A stretch of DNA of 64,000 nt from JAKEFM01 sp035695825 (GTDB lineage Bacteria; Planctomycetota; UBA1135; JAKEFM01). Where the stretch lies: the NCBI GenBank assembly GCA_035695825.1, contig DASRRH010000018.1:186001-250000 (forward strand), in the 5' to 3' direction. Under the pieces are notes generated by a model. That model was not told the DNA's origin, made no database searches, and saw only the letters and a list, made by a program, of their open reading frames with translations. The translations under genes were made by a program, and so were the position numbers. Below, piece by piece: positions 42,957-50,614 of this stretch. How positions within the stretch are numbered: the stretch's first letter is position 1; the number at the start of each line of letters is the position of its first letter.

Positions 42957-45742
42957 GCCCGTCCCCCGAGGGCCCCCCGGCCTGGAAGACCCGGCCCCGG
43001 CCCTGGCCGCCGAGCCTGCGTTCCCACCCCGACCCCGCGGAGTGGGACGACTGGGTCGAGCTCGAGTCGAAGGCGTGGCCGCGGAAGGTCGGGAAGCGCT
43101 ACGCGATCGTCCCGAGCCTCTGCTTCAACTGCGAGGCGGCCTGCGGCGTCCTCGCCTACGTCGACAAGGAGACCTGGACGATCCGCAAGGTCGAGGGGAA
43201 CCCGCTCCATCCCGGCAGCCGCGGCCGCCTCTGCGCGAAGGGGGCGGCGACCGTCAACCAGGTGACGGATCCCGACCGGATCCTCCACCCGCTGCGGCGG
43301 GAGGGCCCGCGCGGAGGGGGGAAGTGGCGCCGGATCTCCTGGGACGAGGCGCTCGAGGAGATCGCCGGGCGCATGCGGCGGGCGATCGTCGAGGGGCGCC
43401 GCAACGAGATCATGTACCACATCGGCCGCCCCGGGGAGGACGGCCACGTGATGCGGGTCCTCCAGGCCTGGGGCGTCGACGGCCACAACTCCCACACGAA
43501 CGTCTGCTCCTCCTCGGCCCGGCTCGGCCACTTCCTCTGGTCCGGCTACGACCGCCCCTCCCCGGACTACGCCAACGCCCGCGCGATCCTCCTCCTCTCC
43601 TCCCACCTCGAGACGGGGCACTACTTCAATCCCCACGCGCAGCGGATCATCGACGGACAGTTCTCGGGGGCGAAGCTGATCGTCGTCGACCCGCGCCTCT
43701 CGAACACGGCGGCGAAGGCGGACCTCTGGCTCCCCGCGCGCCCCGGCACGGAGGGGGCGCTCCTCCTCTCGATCGCGAACTTCCTCGTCCGCGAGGGCAA
43801 GTTCGACGCGGAGTTCGTCCGCCGCTGGGTGAATTGGGAGGAGTACCTCCGCGCCGAGCGGAAGGACCTCGCCCCAACCTTCGAGAGCTTCCTCCGCGCC
43901 TTCCGCGACCTCTACGGGAAGTTCACCTTCGAGTTCGCCGAGAAGGAGACGGGCGTCCCCGCCGGCCGGATCGAGCAGGCGGCGAAGTGGATCGCGGAGG
44001 CGGGGGGCCGGTTCTCGACCCACGTCTGGCGCGCGGCGTCCTCGGGAAACCTCTGGGGCTGGCAGATCGTCCGCTGCCTCTACCTCCTCGTCGCGCTCGC
44101 GGGCTCCGTCGGGACCGAGGGGGGGGTCAACCCTCACACCTGGAACAAGTTCGTCCCGAAGCACCCCAACCCCGCGCCTCCCGTCCGGGACTGGAACGAC
44201 CTCCTCTTCCCGCGGGAGTTCCCCCTCGCCTTCTTCGAGATGTCCTTCCTCCTCCCGCACCTCCTCCGGGAGGGACGCGGCAAGGTCGACGTCTACTTCA
44301 CGCGCGTCTACAACCCCGTCTGGACGAATCCCGACGGGATGTCGTGGATCGAGGCGCTCACCGACGAGTCGAAGGTCGGGCTCCACGTCTGCCTCACCCC
44401 CTACTGGAGCGAGACGGCCTGGTTCGCGGACCTCGTCCTCCCCCTCGGGATCGGGCTCGAGCGCCACGACAACCAGAGCCAGGAGACGCACCACGGGCGG
44501 TGGGTCGGCTTCCGCCAGCCGGTCGTCCGCGTGGCGAAGGAACGCTCCGGGCTCTCCGTCGCCGACTCGCGCGAGGCGAACCCGGGCGAGGTCTGGGAGC
44601 ACAACGAGTTCTGGATCGAGCTCTCCTGGCGGATCGATCCGGACGGCTCGCTCGGGATCCGGAAGTACTTCGAGTCGCCCTATGGCACCGGCTCGAAGCT
44701 CACCGTCGAGGACTACTACCGCTGGATGTTCGAGAACGGGGTCCCGGGCCTCCCCGAGGCGGCGAAGGAGAAGGGGCTCGCTCCCCTCGAGTACATGCGC
44801 CGCTTCGGCGTCTTCTCCGTCGAGGAGGACGTGCGGCTCCTCCACGAGCGCGCGGTCGCCGGCGCCGAGGTCGATCCTGCGACGGGGATCGCGCGGAAAG
44901 ACGGCAAGCCGGTCGGCCTCGCGCAGGAGGAGGGCGTCGTCGAGGGCTTCCCGACCCCCTCGCGCCGCCTCGAGTTCTGGTCCCGCACGATGGTCGAGTG
45001 GGGCTGGCCCGAGCACGCCCTCCCCGGCTACTTCCCCGGGCACGTCGACTGGCGAACGCTCGACCGGGGCAAGAACGAGTTCGACCTGCTGCCGAATTTC
45101 CGCCTCCCCACCCTCATCCACACGCGCTCTCCGTCGAAGTGGCTCTACGAGCTCGCGAACTCGAACCCGGTCCTGATCCACCCCAAGGACGCCGAGCGCC
45201 TCGGCGTCGAGACGGGGGAGCTCCTCCGCGTCTCCTCCCGCATCGGCCACCTCGTCAACCGCTGCTACGTGACCGAGGGGATCGCGCCCGGCGTCGTCGC
45301 GATCTCCCACCACCTCGGCCGCTGGCGCGCGAAGGAGGAGGCGAGCGGCGGGCACCGCTGGTCCTCGGCCGAGGTCTCGATCGAGCGGGAGGGATCGGTC
45401 TGGAGGATCCGCCAGAAGAGGGGCGTCGAGCCCTTCGACAGCGACGACCCCGACAGCCGGCGCATCTGGTGGCGGGAGTCGGGGGTCCATCAGAACCTGA
45501 TCTTCCCCGTCCAGCCCGACCCCGTCTCCGGCATGCACTGCTGGCACCAGCGCGTGACGGTCGAGAAGGCGAAGCCCGGAGATCGATACGGCGACATCGC
45601 CGTCGACACGGAGAAGTCCTTCGAGGCCTACCGGGAATGGATGGAGAAGGCGCGCCCGGCCCCCGGGCCCGGCGGCCTCCGCCGCCCCCTCTGGTTCGAC
45701 CGGCCGAATCGACCGGTGCCGGAGGCGTACCGGGTCTCCTGA
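42953..45742 (+). CDS. Molybdopterin-dependent oxidoreductase, catalytic subunit
   Basis: A 929-residue bis-MGD enzyme of the DMSO-reductase superfamily. The N-terminal [4Fe-4S] site has Cys57, 60, 64 and 94 (LCFNCEAACG...GRLCAKG). MGD-binding phrases include LIVVDPRLSNTAAKADLWLPARPGTEGALLL, and HKDNQSQETHHGRW-type text occurs in the middle (ERHDNQSQETHHGRWVGFR). The candidate molybdenum ligand is Cys in TNVCSSSARLG. The TTG start (42953) overlaps the upstream stop. No twin-arginine signal is present, so the enzyme is predicted to be cytoplasmic, unlike most Psr/Phs/Dms relatives. The substrate is unknown. Confidence 0.9.
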   Translation: MSPSPEGPPAWKTRPRPWPPSLRSHPDPAEWDDWVELESKAWPRKVGKRYAIVPSLCFNCEAACGVLAYVDKETWTIRKVEGNPLHPGSRGRLCAKGAATVNQVTDPDRILHPLRREGPRGGGKWRRISWDEALEEIAGRMRRAIVEGRRNEIMYHIGRPGEDGHVMRVLQAWGVDGHNSHTNVCSSSARLGHFLWSGYDRPSPDYANARAILLLSSHLETGHYFNPHAQRIIDGQFSGAKLIVVDPRLSNTAAKADLWLPARPGTEGALLLSIANFLVREGKFDAEFVRRWVNWEEYLRAERKDLAPTFESFLRAFRDLYGKFTFEFAEKETGVPAGRIEQAAKWIAEAGGRFSTHVWRAASSGNLWGWQIVRCLYLLVALAGSVGTEGGVNPHTWNKFVPKHPNPAPPVRDWNDLLFPREFPLAFFEMSFLLPHLLREGRGKVDVYFTRVYNPVWTNPDGMSWIEALTDESKVGLHVCLTPYWSETAWFADLVLPLGIGLERHDNQSQETHHGRWVGFRQPVVRVAKERSGLSVADSREANPGEVWEHNEFWIELSWRIDPDGSLGIRKYFESPYGTGSKLTVEDYYRWMFENGVPGLPEAAKEKGLAPLEYMRRFGVFSVEEDVRLLHERAVAGAEVDPATGIARKDGKPVGLAQEEGVVEGFPTPSRRLEFWSRTMVEWGWPEHALPGYFPGHVDWRTLDRGKNEFDLLPNFRLPTLIHTRSPSKWLYELANSNPVLIHPKDAERLGVETGELLRVSSRIGHLVNRCYVTEGIAPGVVAISHHLGRWRAKEEASGGHRWSSAEVSIEREGSVWRIRQKRGVEPFDSDDPDSRRIWWRESGVHQNLIFPVQPDPVSGMHCWHQRVTVEKAKPGDRYGDIAVDTEKSFEAYREWMEKARPAPGPGGLRRPLWFDRPNRPVPEAYRVS

Positions 45743-45988
45743 GCGCGCCGTCGCGTTCGAGGGTCCGCTGGAATCAGGCCTGGTATGCGATTCCTGTTCG
45801 TCGGGCCGTGAGCGTGGCCTCTGGCTTTTTTCGGACCCCGCCTCGCGGCAAAGCCCTTGCCTTCGGCGGAGAGTTCCCGCCCGCAGGGCCTCCAGAGGAC
45901 TTTCCCCTCAAGGTGCGTGGGCATGCCGCGCACACCACGAAAGCGGAGGGGCGAGGACGCCCCGCCGCGGGAGGTTCGACCGAACAGG
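45743..45988. other. Gap between convergent genes, possible terminator
   Basis: No gene is credible. GCC...GGC pairing upstream of a T6 run (45826-45831, GGCTTTTTTC) could be a weak Rho-independent terminator for the molybdoenzyme operon. The rest shows nothing I can name. Confidence 0.4.
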
Positions 45989-47614
45989 CTACGGACAGGT
46001 CGGGATCGAGTTGCCCAGCCGGACCTGGAGCCCGTTCGAGAAGGCGAAGCTTCCGAGGAACGGTCCGCCGGCCTGCACCGAGAACGCCTGCACGTCGGCG
46101 GTGAGCCCCTCGAGCGCGGGATCGCTCGGCACCGGGGCCGCGAAGGTCGCGGCGCCCGAGCCGTCGCACACCGCGCCGACCAGCGCCGCGGCGCCGGCGA
46201 CGCTCGCCGCGTACAGGGTGCAGCCTGCGCCGAGGTCGAAGGTCCCGGGGGCGTACGCGAGGATCAGGCCGACCGGCGCGTTCGCTGCGTTTCCGGTCGT
46301 CCGCAGCGCGAAGCTCGCGTTCGGGATCGCCGCGTTGCTGGGCGTCCCGATCGCGAACAGGCTCGGGCTCGATCCGGCGCCGCACCCCGGTCCGAGGTGG
46401 ACGTTGTAGAGGCCGAGGGGGACGGTCGTCGTCACGGAGACGGTCGCGAGACCGGGCCCCGCGTCCGCCTGATCGAGGAGCACCGACGGGCCGGTCACGG
46501 GCGCCGCGTCGGAGTCGAACCAGAAGTTGAAGATCGAGTTCCACCTCAGCGCGTTCGTCGTCGCGCCGGCCCAGGAGATCTCGCTCGGCGTCTGGAAGAA
46601 CGACCAGTCGTTCGCCGCGTTCGTGTCGATGTCCTCGAACCCTGCGTTCTCCACCCGCGCGCCGGGGCAGATCGGCAGCCGGAAGGCGGCGACTCCGCGG
46701 TCGTTGTCGCGGTTGTGGGCGGCGAACTCGTAGTGGAAGAGGCCGTTCGTCGGCCCCGTCACCTTCCCGGCGACGAAGAGACGGCCGTCGTCGGCGCCGT
46801 TCGTGTTCGAGTCGAGGGTCGCCCCGGACCAGCGCTGGAGGACCGAGCCGGCGAGCTGGGTCGTCAGGCTCCCGAAGCTCCACGCGCCCCCGGAGAACGT
46901 CGGAACGAAGCCGCGGGAGACGAAGTTGTTCCCGCGCAGCGACTCGAGCTCCCCGGCGGTGATCCATCCGGCCTGGGCATAGTAGGTCGAGCCGGGGACG
47001 GTGAGGGCCGAGTCGTTCACGTTGCAGCGCGGCGGCGCCGTCGGGTTCGAGCCGTACGAGATCGAGCTCGCCTGACCGTCGCAGGTCGGCTGCGGCGGGA
47101 CGCCGTAGTCGAAGTACGAGCACGTCATGGACCAGACGCCCGTCCACGGGTCGATCTCGTCGGGAGGGCCGAGAAGCGAGTACGAGCCGTTCATGGCGCC
47201 GCCGTAGGTGTCGGAGCACCCGACGACGAGCTGCGTCGAGGGGCCGCCGGAGCAGGAGGGGGTGCATCCCAGCGTGTTGGTCGAGGAGAAGGGGTGCTTG
47301 CAGTAGCTCCGGTTCGAGATCTGCGTGAAGCGTCCGGCGGTCTCGCGCGCGATGAGGAACGCGATGAACGGATGGTTCGGGTTGGGTTGCGCGAACCAGG
47401 GGATCGTCGCGGTGCCGGGATTGCACGCGGTCGTCGAGATCCCGAACGCGACGACGCCGTTCGGATAGACCCCCGAGTGGCCGTTCTGGAAGACGCCGAC
47501 ACTGCTCATGCTGATGTCGCGGCCGGCGACGACGTTCGGCTGCGCGGCGGCCGACGCCGCAAGCGAGGCGAGGACGAAGGCGGAGAGGAGACGGGCGCAG
47601 ACGCGAGCCCTCAT
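45989..47614 (-). CDS. Secreted protein with planctomycete-type C-terminal domain
   Basis: A 541-residue exported protein. The signal peptide is MRARVCARLLSAFVLASLAASAAAQ. The mature N-terminus is PNVVAGRDISMSSVGVFQNGHSGVYPNGVVAFGISTTACNPG, with many cysteines in the first 200 residues (likely disulfides). The C-terminal about 120 residues (LGPGCGAGSSPSLFAIGTPSNAAIPNASFALRTTGNAANAP) form the beta domain typical of planctomycete secreted proteins. It has no enzyme motif. The ATG at 47614 has GGAGG eight bases upstream and a promoter at 47646-47674. It is probably an extracellular or surface-layer-associated protein. Confidence 0.8.
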   Translation of the reverse strand: MRARVCARLLSAFVLASLAASAAAQPNVVAGRDISMSSVGVFQNGHSGVYPNGVVAFGISTTACNPGTATIPWFAQPNPNHPFIAFLIARETAGRFTQISNRSYCKHPFSSTNTLGCTPSCSGGPSTQLVVGCSDTYGGAMNGSYSLLGPPDEIDPWTGVWSMTCSYFDYGVPPQPTCDGQASSISYGSNPTAPPRCNVNDSALTVPGSTYYAQAGWITAGELESLRGNNFVSRGFVPTFSGGAWSFGSLTTQLAGSVLQRWSGATLDSNTNGADDGRLFVAGKVTGPTNGLFHYEFAAHNRDNDRGVAAFRLPICPGARVENAGFEDIDTNAANDWSFFQTPSEISWAGATTNALRWNSIFNFWFDSDAAPVTGPSVLLDQADAGPGLATVSVTTTVPLGLYNVHLGPGCGAGSSPSLFAIGTPSNAAIPNASFALRTTGNAANAPVGLILAYAPGTFDLGAGCTLYAASVAGAAALVGAVCDGSGAATFAAPVPSDPALEGLTADVQAFSVQAGGPFLGSFAFSNGLQVRLGNSIPTCP

Positions 47615-47634
47615 GCGGCTTGCCTCCGAAGGAT

Positions 47635-47705
47635 GCGCGCGCGGAATCGTACGAGGGCGCCGGGAATCCGCCAACCGGGCGCGATTCGTAGGATTCCGCG
47701 CGCGC
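47635..47705 (-). promoter_or_regulatory. Promoter embedded in a 20-bp inverted repeat
   Basis: On the minus strand TTGGCG (plus coordinates 47669-47674) and TACGAT (47646-47651) are spaced 17 bp and lie 32 bp before the ATG at 47614. The -10 falls inside the left arm of an inverted repeat: 47635-47654 pairs with 47686-47705 at 19 of 20 positions, with 31 bases between. The arrangement fits an operator pair or a cruciform. Confidence 0.6.
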
Positions 47706-48117
47706 GAAGGGGGCGATGCCGCCATCGCGATCGCGGAGAATGCCCCCGGCGGGCCCTCGGAGAGAGGGATCGTCGCGCTCCCCGTCGTCGCGATCGTTCC
47801 GCTTCCTGCGCGCACGATCGTCCCTCCACCAAGGGGAGACGATCGAGAGGGTCGAAGGGACGACGAAAAAAAACCGTCGTCACTCGGGGGTCCTCGTTCG
47901 TCTCCTCCTAGTAGGGGCTTGCTTCGGGGCGACCCGGGGCGGCCCCCGATCGAGGCAACGCCTCCCCGCCGGGGGCCAGGGCTCAACGGCCCCGGTGCGG
48001 GCGTCCCTCGGGTCGCGCCCTGGGTCAAGGGGCGGTCCGGGACCGCGCGGGGCCGCCCGACGCCTCCGGGGCGGGGTCCGCTCCGGCGGGGAGGCACTTT
48101 CGGGGCCGAAGGGTCCC
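47706..48117. other. Regulatory gap upstream of the ParB-like gene
   Basis: No gene is credible in this stretch. It holds five CGATCG hexamers (47728, 47791, 47815, 47840, 47947). Overlapping dyads CGATCGT/ACGATCG (47791-47820) and CGATCGTC/GACGATCG (47815-47845) are present. A hairpin GACGACG/CGTCGTC (47859-47865, 47875-47881) has a loop that contains eight A residues. These could be binding sites for the ParB-like protein or promoter elements, but CGATCG is frequent in this GC-rich sequence. Confidence 0.4.
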
Positions 48118-48131
48118 GGGGAGCGACGGAG

Positions 48132-48951
48132 ATGGAAGAGGTCATGGAAGCGACGAAGATCGTCACGGACGGAACCACCCCCCCCCGCGGGGGTCGACCC
48201 CAAGCCCGCGCCCGACAGCGACGCCGGGCTCGAGACCTGGACGGTCCCCCTGGCGCAGATCGACGCCGAGGGGAGCCCGTTCCGGTTCCGAAGGACCCTC
48301 AAGCCCGACGCCCGGATCAAGGAGCTCGCGGCTTCGATCGACGCGCAGGGCCTGCTCCACCCCCTGACGGTCCGCAAGAAGGGGGACCTCTTCGAGCTGG
48401 TGAGCGGCTTCCGCCGCCACGCGGCGCTCTCGTTCCTCGCGAGGACGAAGGGGATCGCCCCCTCGGCCTACCCGGTGAAGGTGTCGGTGCTCCCCGACGG
48501 GACGACCGACGACGAGGCCCTGCGGGTCTCCTTCGCCGAGAACCTCGCGCGGAAGACCCTCGATGCGACGGAGAAGGCGATCGCGGTTGTCCGCCTGCGG
48601 GACGAGTTCGGCAAGACGAACGAGGAGATCGCGGCGCTCGTCCGGGTGGGGAGGTCGAACCTCCAGAAGCTGACGGACCTGGTCGCCGCGCCCGAGGACG
48701 TCCGCGCGACCTTCCGCGTCGGCAGGCTCGCCCTCAAGCACGCTCTCGCCCTCGCGGGCGACGCGGACGAGGGCCCCGAGCCGGCTCCGGCTGACGACCC
48801 TGTCGAGGAGAACCCCCTGCCCGAGAAGGTGAGGCCCTTCGCCCGGCTCTCCCGCACACAGGACCCGGTCTTCCCCCTGCGCCTCGTCGTGCGGTTCAGG
48901 GACGAGGCGGCGGCCCGCAAGGTGGTCCGCCACCTGGTCCGGATCGCGTAG
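48132..48951 (+). CDS. ParB/Spo0J-family DNA-binding protein with an apparent frameshift at a poly-C tract
   Basis: The ParB-like body (about 48186-48951, roughly 255 residues) is clear: LKPDARIKELAASIDAQGLLHPLTVRK, then box II GFRRHAALSFLA, then ENLARKTLDATEKAIAVVRLRDEFGKTNEEIAALV with a helix-turn-helix (VGRSNLQKLTDLV). This frame has no usable start near the domain. A good start, ATG 48132 with GGGGAG at 48118-48123, opens MEEVMEATKIVTDGTTPP in another frame. The two frames would join if the C9 run at 48178-48186 had eight Cs. It may be a sequencing indel, slippage, or a disabled gene. The family includes chromosome-segregation CTPases and nucleoid-occlusion or plasmid proteins. No parA is adjacent. 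Confidence 0.75.
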
Positions 48952-48978
48952 GCGACAGGCCAAGCAGGCTCGTTCGCG

Positions 48979-49012
48979 GAGGCCGTCGGGCCCATGTGGG
49001 CCCGACGGCCTC
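48979..49012 (+). terminator. Terminator hairpin after the ParB-like gene
   Basis: Perfect 15-bp arms GAGGCCGTCGGGCCC (48979-48993) and GGGCCCGACGGCCTC (48998-49012) enclose ATGT, 28 bases after the ParB stop. The pyrimidine tract TCTCCTTC follows. Confidence 0.8.
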
Positions 49013-49372
49013 TCTCCTTCGTCATCGCGGCGGGCGAGGGTTCGGGGTCGGGGCCCGGAGGGGGGGGAGGGCTCGGACCGAACTACTCCGAATGGAGAAG
49101 GCCACTCGCGGCCTTCCCTTCGATGCGAACTTCGCTGGGGGGTTCCTGCCGACCCCCGGTTCCACTCCGAATGGAGCTCCTCGACAAGCACGGGGGAGCA
49201 GCGGCTCTCAAATCGAGGCTTCCACCGAGTAGACTGGGCATCCGCGGATCAGGTGAAGTCGATCCATTCCTGCTCGACTCTGAAGCCCGCCGCCATGGGA
49301 TCATCCCGCGTCCCCCCCTCGGAAAGTTAGAATCCCGTCCCCGAGGATCGCTCCCGAGTGGAGAAACCACGC
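49013..49372. other. 360-base gap with a repeated 13-mer
   Basis: I see no gene. The 13-mer ACTCCGAATGGAG (itself a CTCC/GGAG dyad) occurs at 49085-49097 and 49164-49176. TAGAAT at 49328-49333 could be the -10 of the following gene, with no clear -35. Frames through the gap lack family resemblance. Confidence 0.4.
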
Positions 49373-49888
49373 ATGAGAAACCCTTTCCTCTGTGCCCTCG
49401 CGGTGGGTGGGATCGTGGTCGGCGCCGTCGTCCATGCTGCCGACGAGCCGAAGAAGGCCTCCCCGCTCGACCGCATCAAGGCCCTCGCCGGCGACTGGGT
49501 CCGCGTCGGCGAGGACGGGAAGCCGACGGCCAAGGTCGTCTCCTCCTACAAGGTGACCGCGGCGGGGAGCGCCGTCGTCGAGACGATGCTCCCCGGGTCG
49601 GCCCACGAGATGGTCACGGTCTACCACATGGACGGCGAGCAACTGATGCTCACCCACTATTGCGCCCAGGGGAACCAGCCGCGGATGAAGGCGAAGCCCG
49701 GCGGGTCCGCCGACCGGATCGAGTTCTCCTGCGCGGGAGTCACGAACTTGAAGTCCGAGGACGACCCGCACATGCACGCGGCGACGTTCATCTTCCTCGG
49801 GCCCGACCGGCTCCGGTCGGAGTGGCAGTTCTTCGACAAGGGGAAGTGCACGGAGACCGCGAAGTTCGACGTCGCACGGAAGAACTGA
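49373..49888 (+). CDS. Exported DUF1579-like beta-barrel protein
   Basis: A 171-residue protein with signal peptide MRNPFLCALAVGGIVVGAVVHAA. The mature part, beginning PLDRIKALAGDWVRVGEDGKPTAKVVSSYKVTAAGSAVVETMLPG, resembles DUF1579/nitrobindin-like lipocalin barrels (GxW signature: LAGDW). Such barrels bind small hydrophobic ligands or heme; no clear heme ligand can be assigned. GGAGA lies eight bases before the ATG at 49373. The following gene begins within or at its end. Confidence 0.75.
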   Translation: MRNPFLCALAVGGIVVGAVVHAADEPKKASPLDRIKALAGDWVRVGEDGKPTAKVVSSYKVTAAGSAVVETMLPGSAHEMVTVYHMDGEQLMLTHYCAQGNQPRMKAKPGGSADRIEFSCAGVTNLKSEDDPHMHAATFIFLGPDRLRSEWQFFDKGKCTETAKFDVARKN

Positions 49889-50604
49889 CGGCGTGGGGGG
49901 CGGTCGCGGCTCCGGTCGCGCTGCTCCTCGCCTCCCTCCTCCCCGCGCGCGCGCAGGAGAGCCGCCCCTCCCCGCTCCCGGCGCCAGGGGAACTCAACCC
50001 GCTCGTCGTCCGCGTCTTCGAGTCCTACCCGCGCGACGGCTCGCACGGCTACTGGTGGCCGAAGGGGAGCCCGTGGGAAGGGACGACGCGCGACCTCCTC
50101 TACCTCGGCAGGAAGATCGCGACCGGCGACCCGCAGAAGCGCTCCTACTGCTGCGGCTTCACCTTCGAGGTCTTCTTCCGCGCGTGGGAGGAGTGGTGCG
50201 GCGAAAAGAAGGTCCCCTTCCGGATCGGCGACCTGAACGCCGAGACGATCGGGGACTTCCGAAGAGCGTGGTACGGCTCGGACGGCGACCGGCGGACGCT
50301 TTTCCACGCGCTCGTCGACGCTCGGCTCGGCGTCCCCGTCGAGAAGTGGGAGGAGGCGAGGCCCGGGGACTTCGTCCAGTTCTGGCGGAAGAACGGGACG
50401 GGGCACTCGGCGATCCTCCTCGATTGGGAGCGGCGCGGGAGGGAGATCGTCGGCATCCGGTTCGGCTCGAGCCAGGGCTCGACGAAGGGGATCGGCGTGA
50501 AATCGGAGTTCCTGCGGGAGGAGGCCGAGCGGCGCGCCGAGGGGGAGAAAGGGATCGATCCGGCGCAGATCCACATCGCCCGCGCCGGGCGCGCGGGCCC
50601 CTGA
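49846..50604 (+). CDS. Secreted NlpC/P60- or CHAP-like cysteine hydrolase
   Basis: A protein of about 240-252 residues. The signal peptide is AAPVALLLASLLPARAQ. The core reads RSYCCGFTFEVFFRAWEEW (candidate catalytic Cys), and EEARPGDFVQFWRKNGTGHSAILLDWE (candidate His in GHSAI), the pattern of NlpC/P60 and CHAP amidases that cut peptidoglycan peptides. The start is uncertain. The GTG at 49846 overlaps the preceding gene by 43 bases. A CTG at 49885 would overlap the preceding stop as CTGA, like other neighbours here, and would give the shorter signal peptide MTAWGAVAAPVALLL. Confidence 0.7.
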   Translation: MHGDREVRRRTEELTAWGAVAAPVALLLASLLPARAQESRPSPLPAPGELNPLVVRVFESYPRDGSHGYWWPKGSPWEGTTRDLLYLGRKIATGDPQKRSYCCGFTFEVFFRAWEEWCGEKKVPFRIGDLNAETIGDFRRAWYGSDGDRRTLFHALVDARLGVPVEKWEEARPGDFVQFWRKNGTGHSAILLDWERRGREIVGIRFGSSQGSTKGIGVKSEFLREEAERRAEGEKGIDPAQIHIARAGRAGP

Positions 50605-50614
50605 CCCCGGGGCG

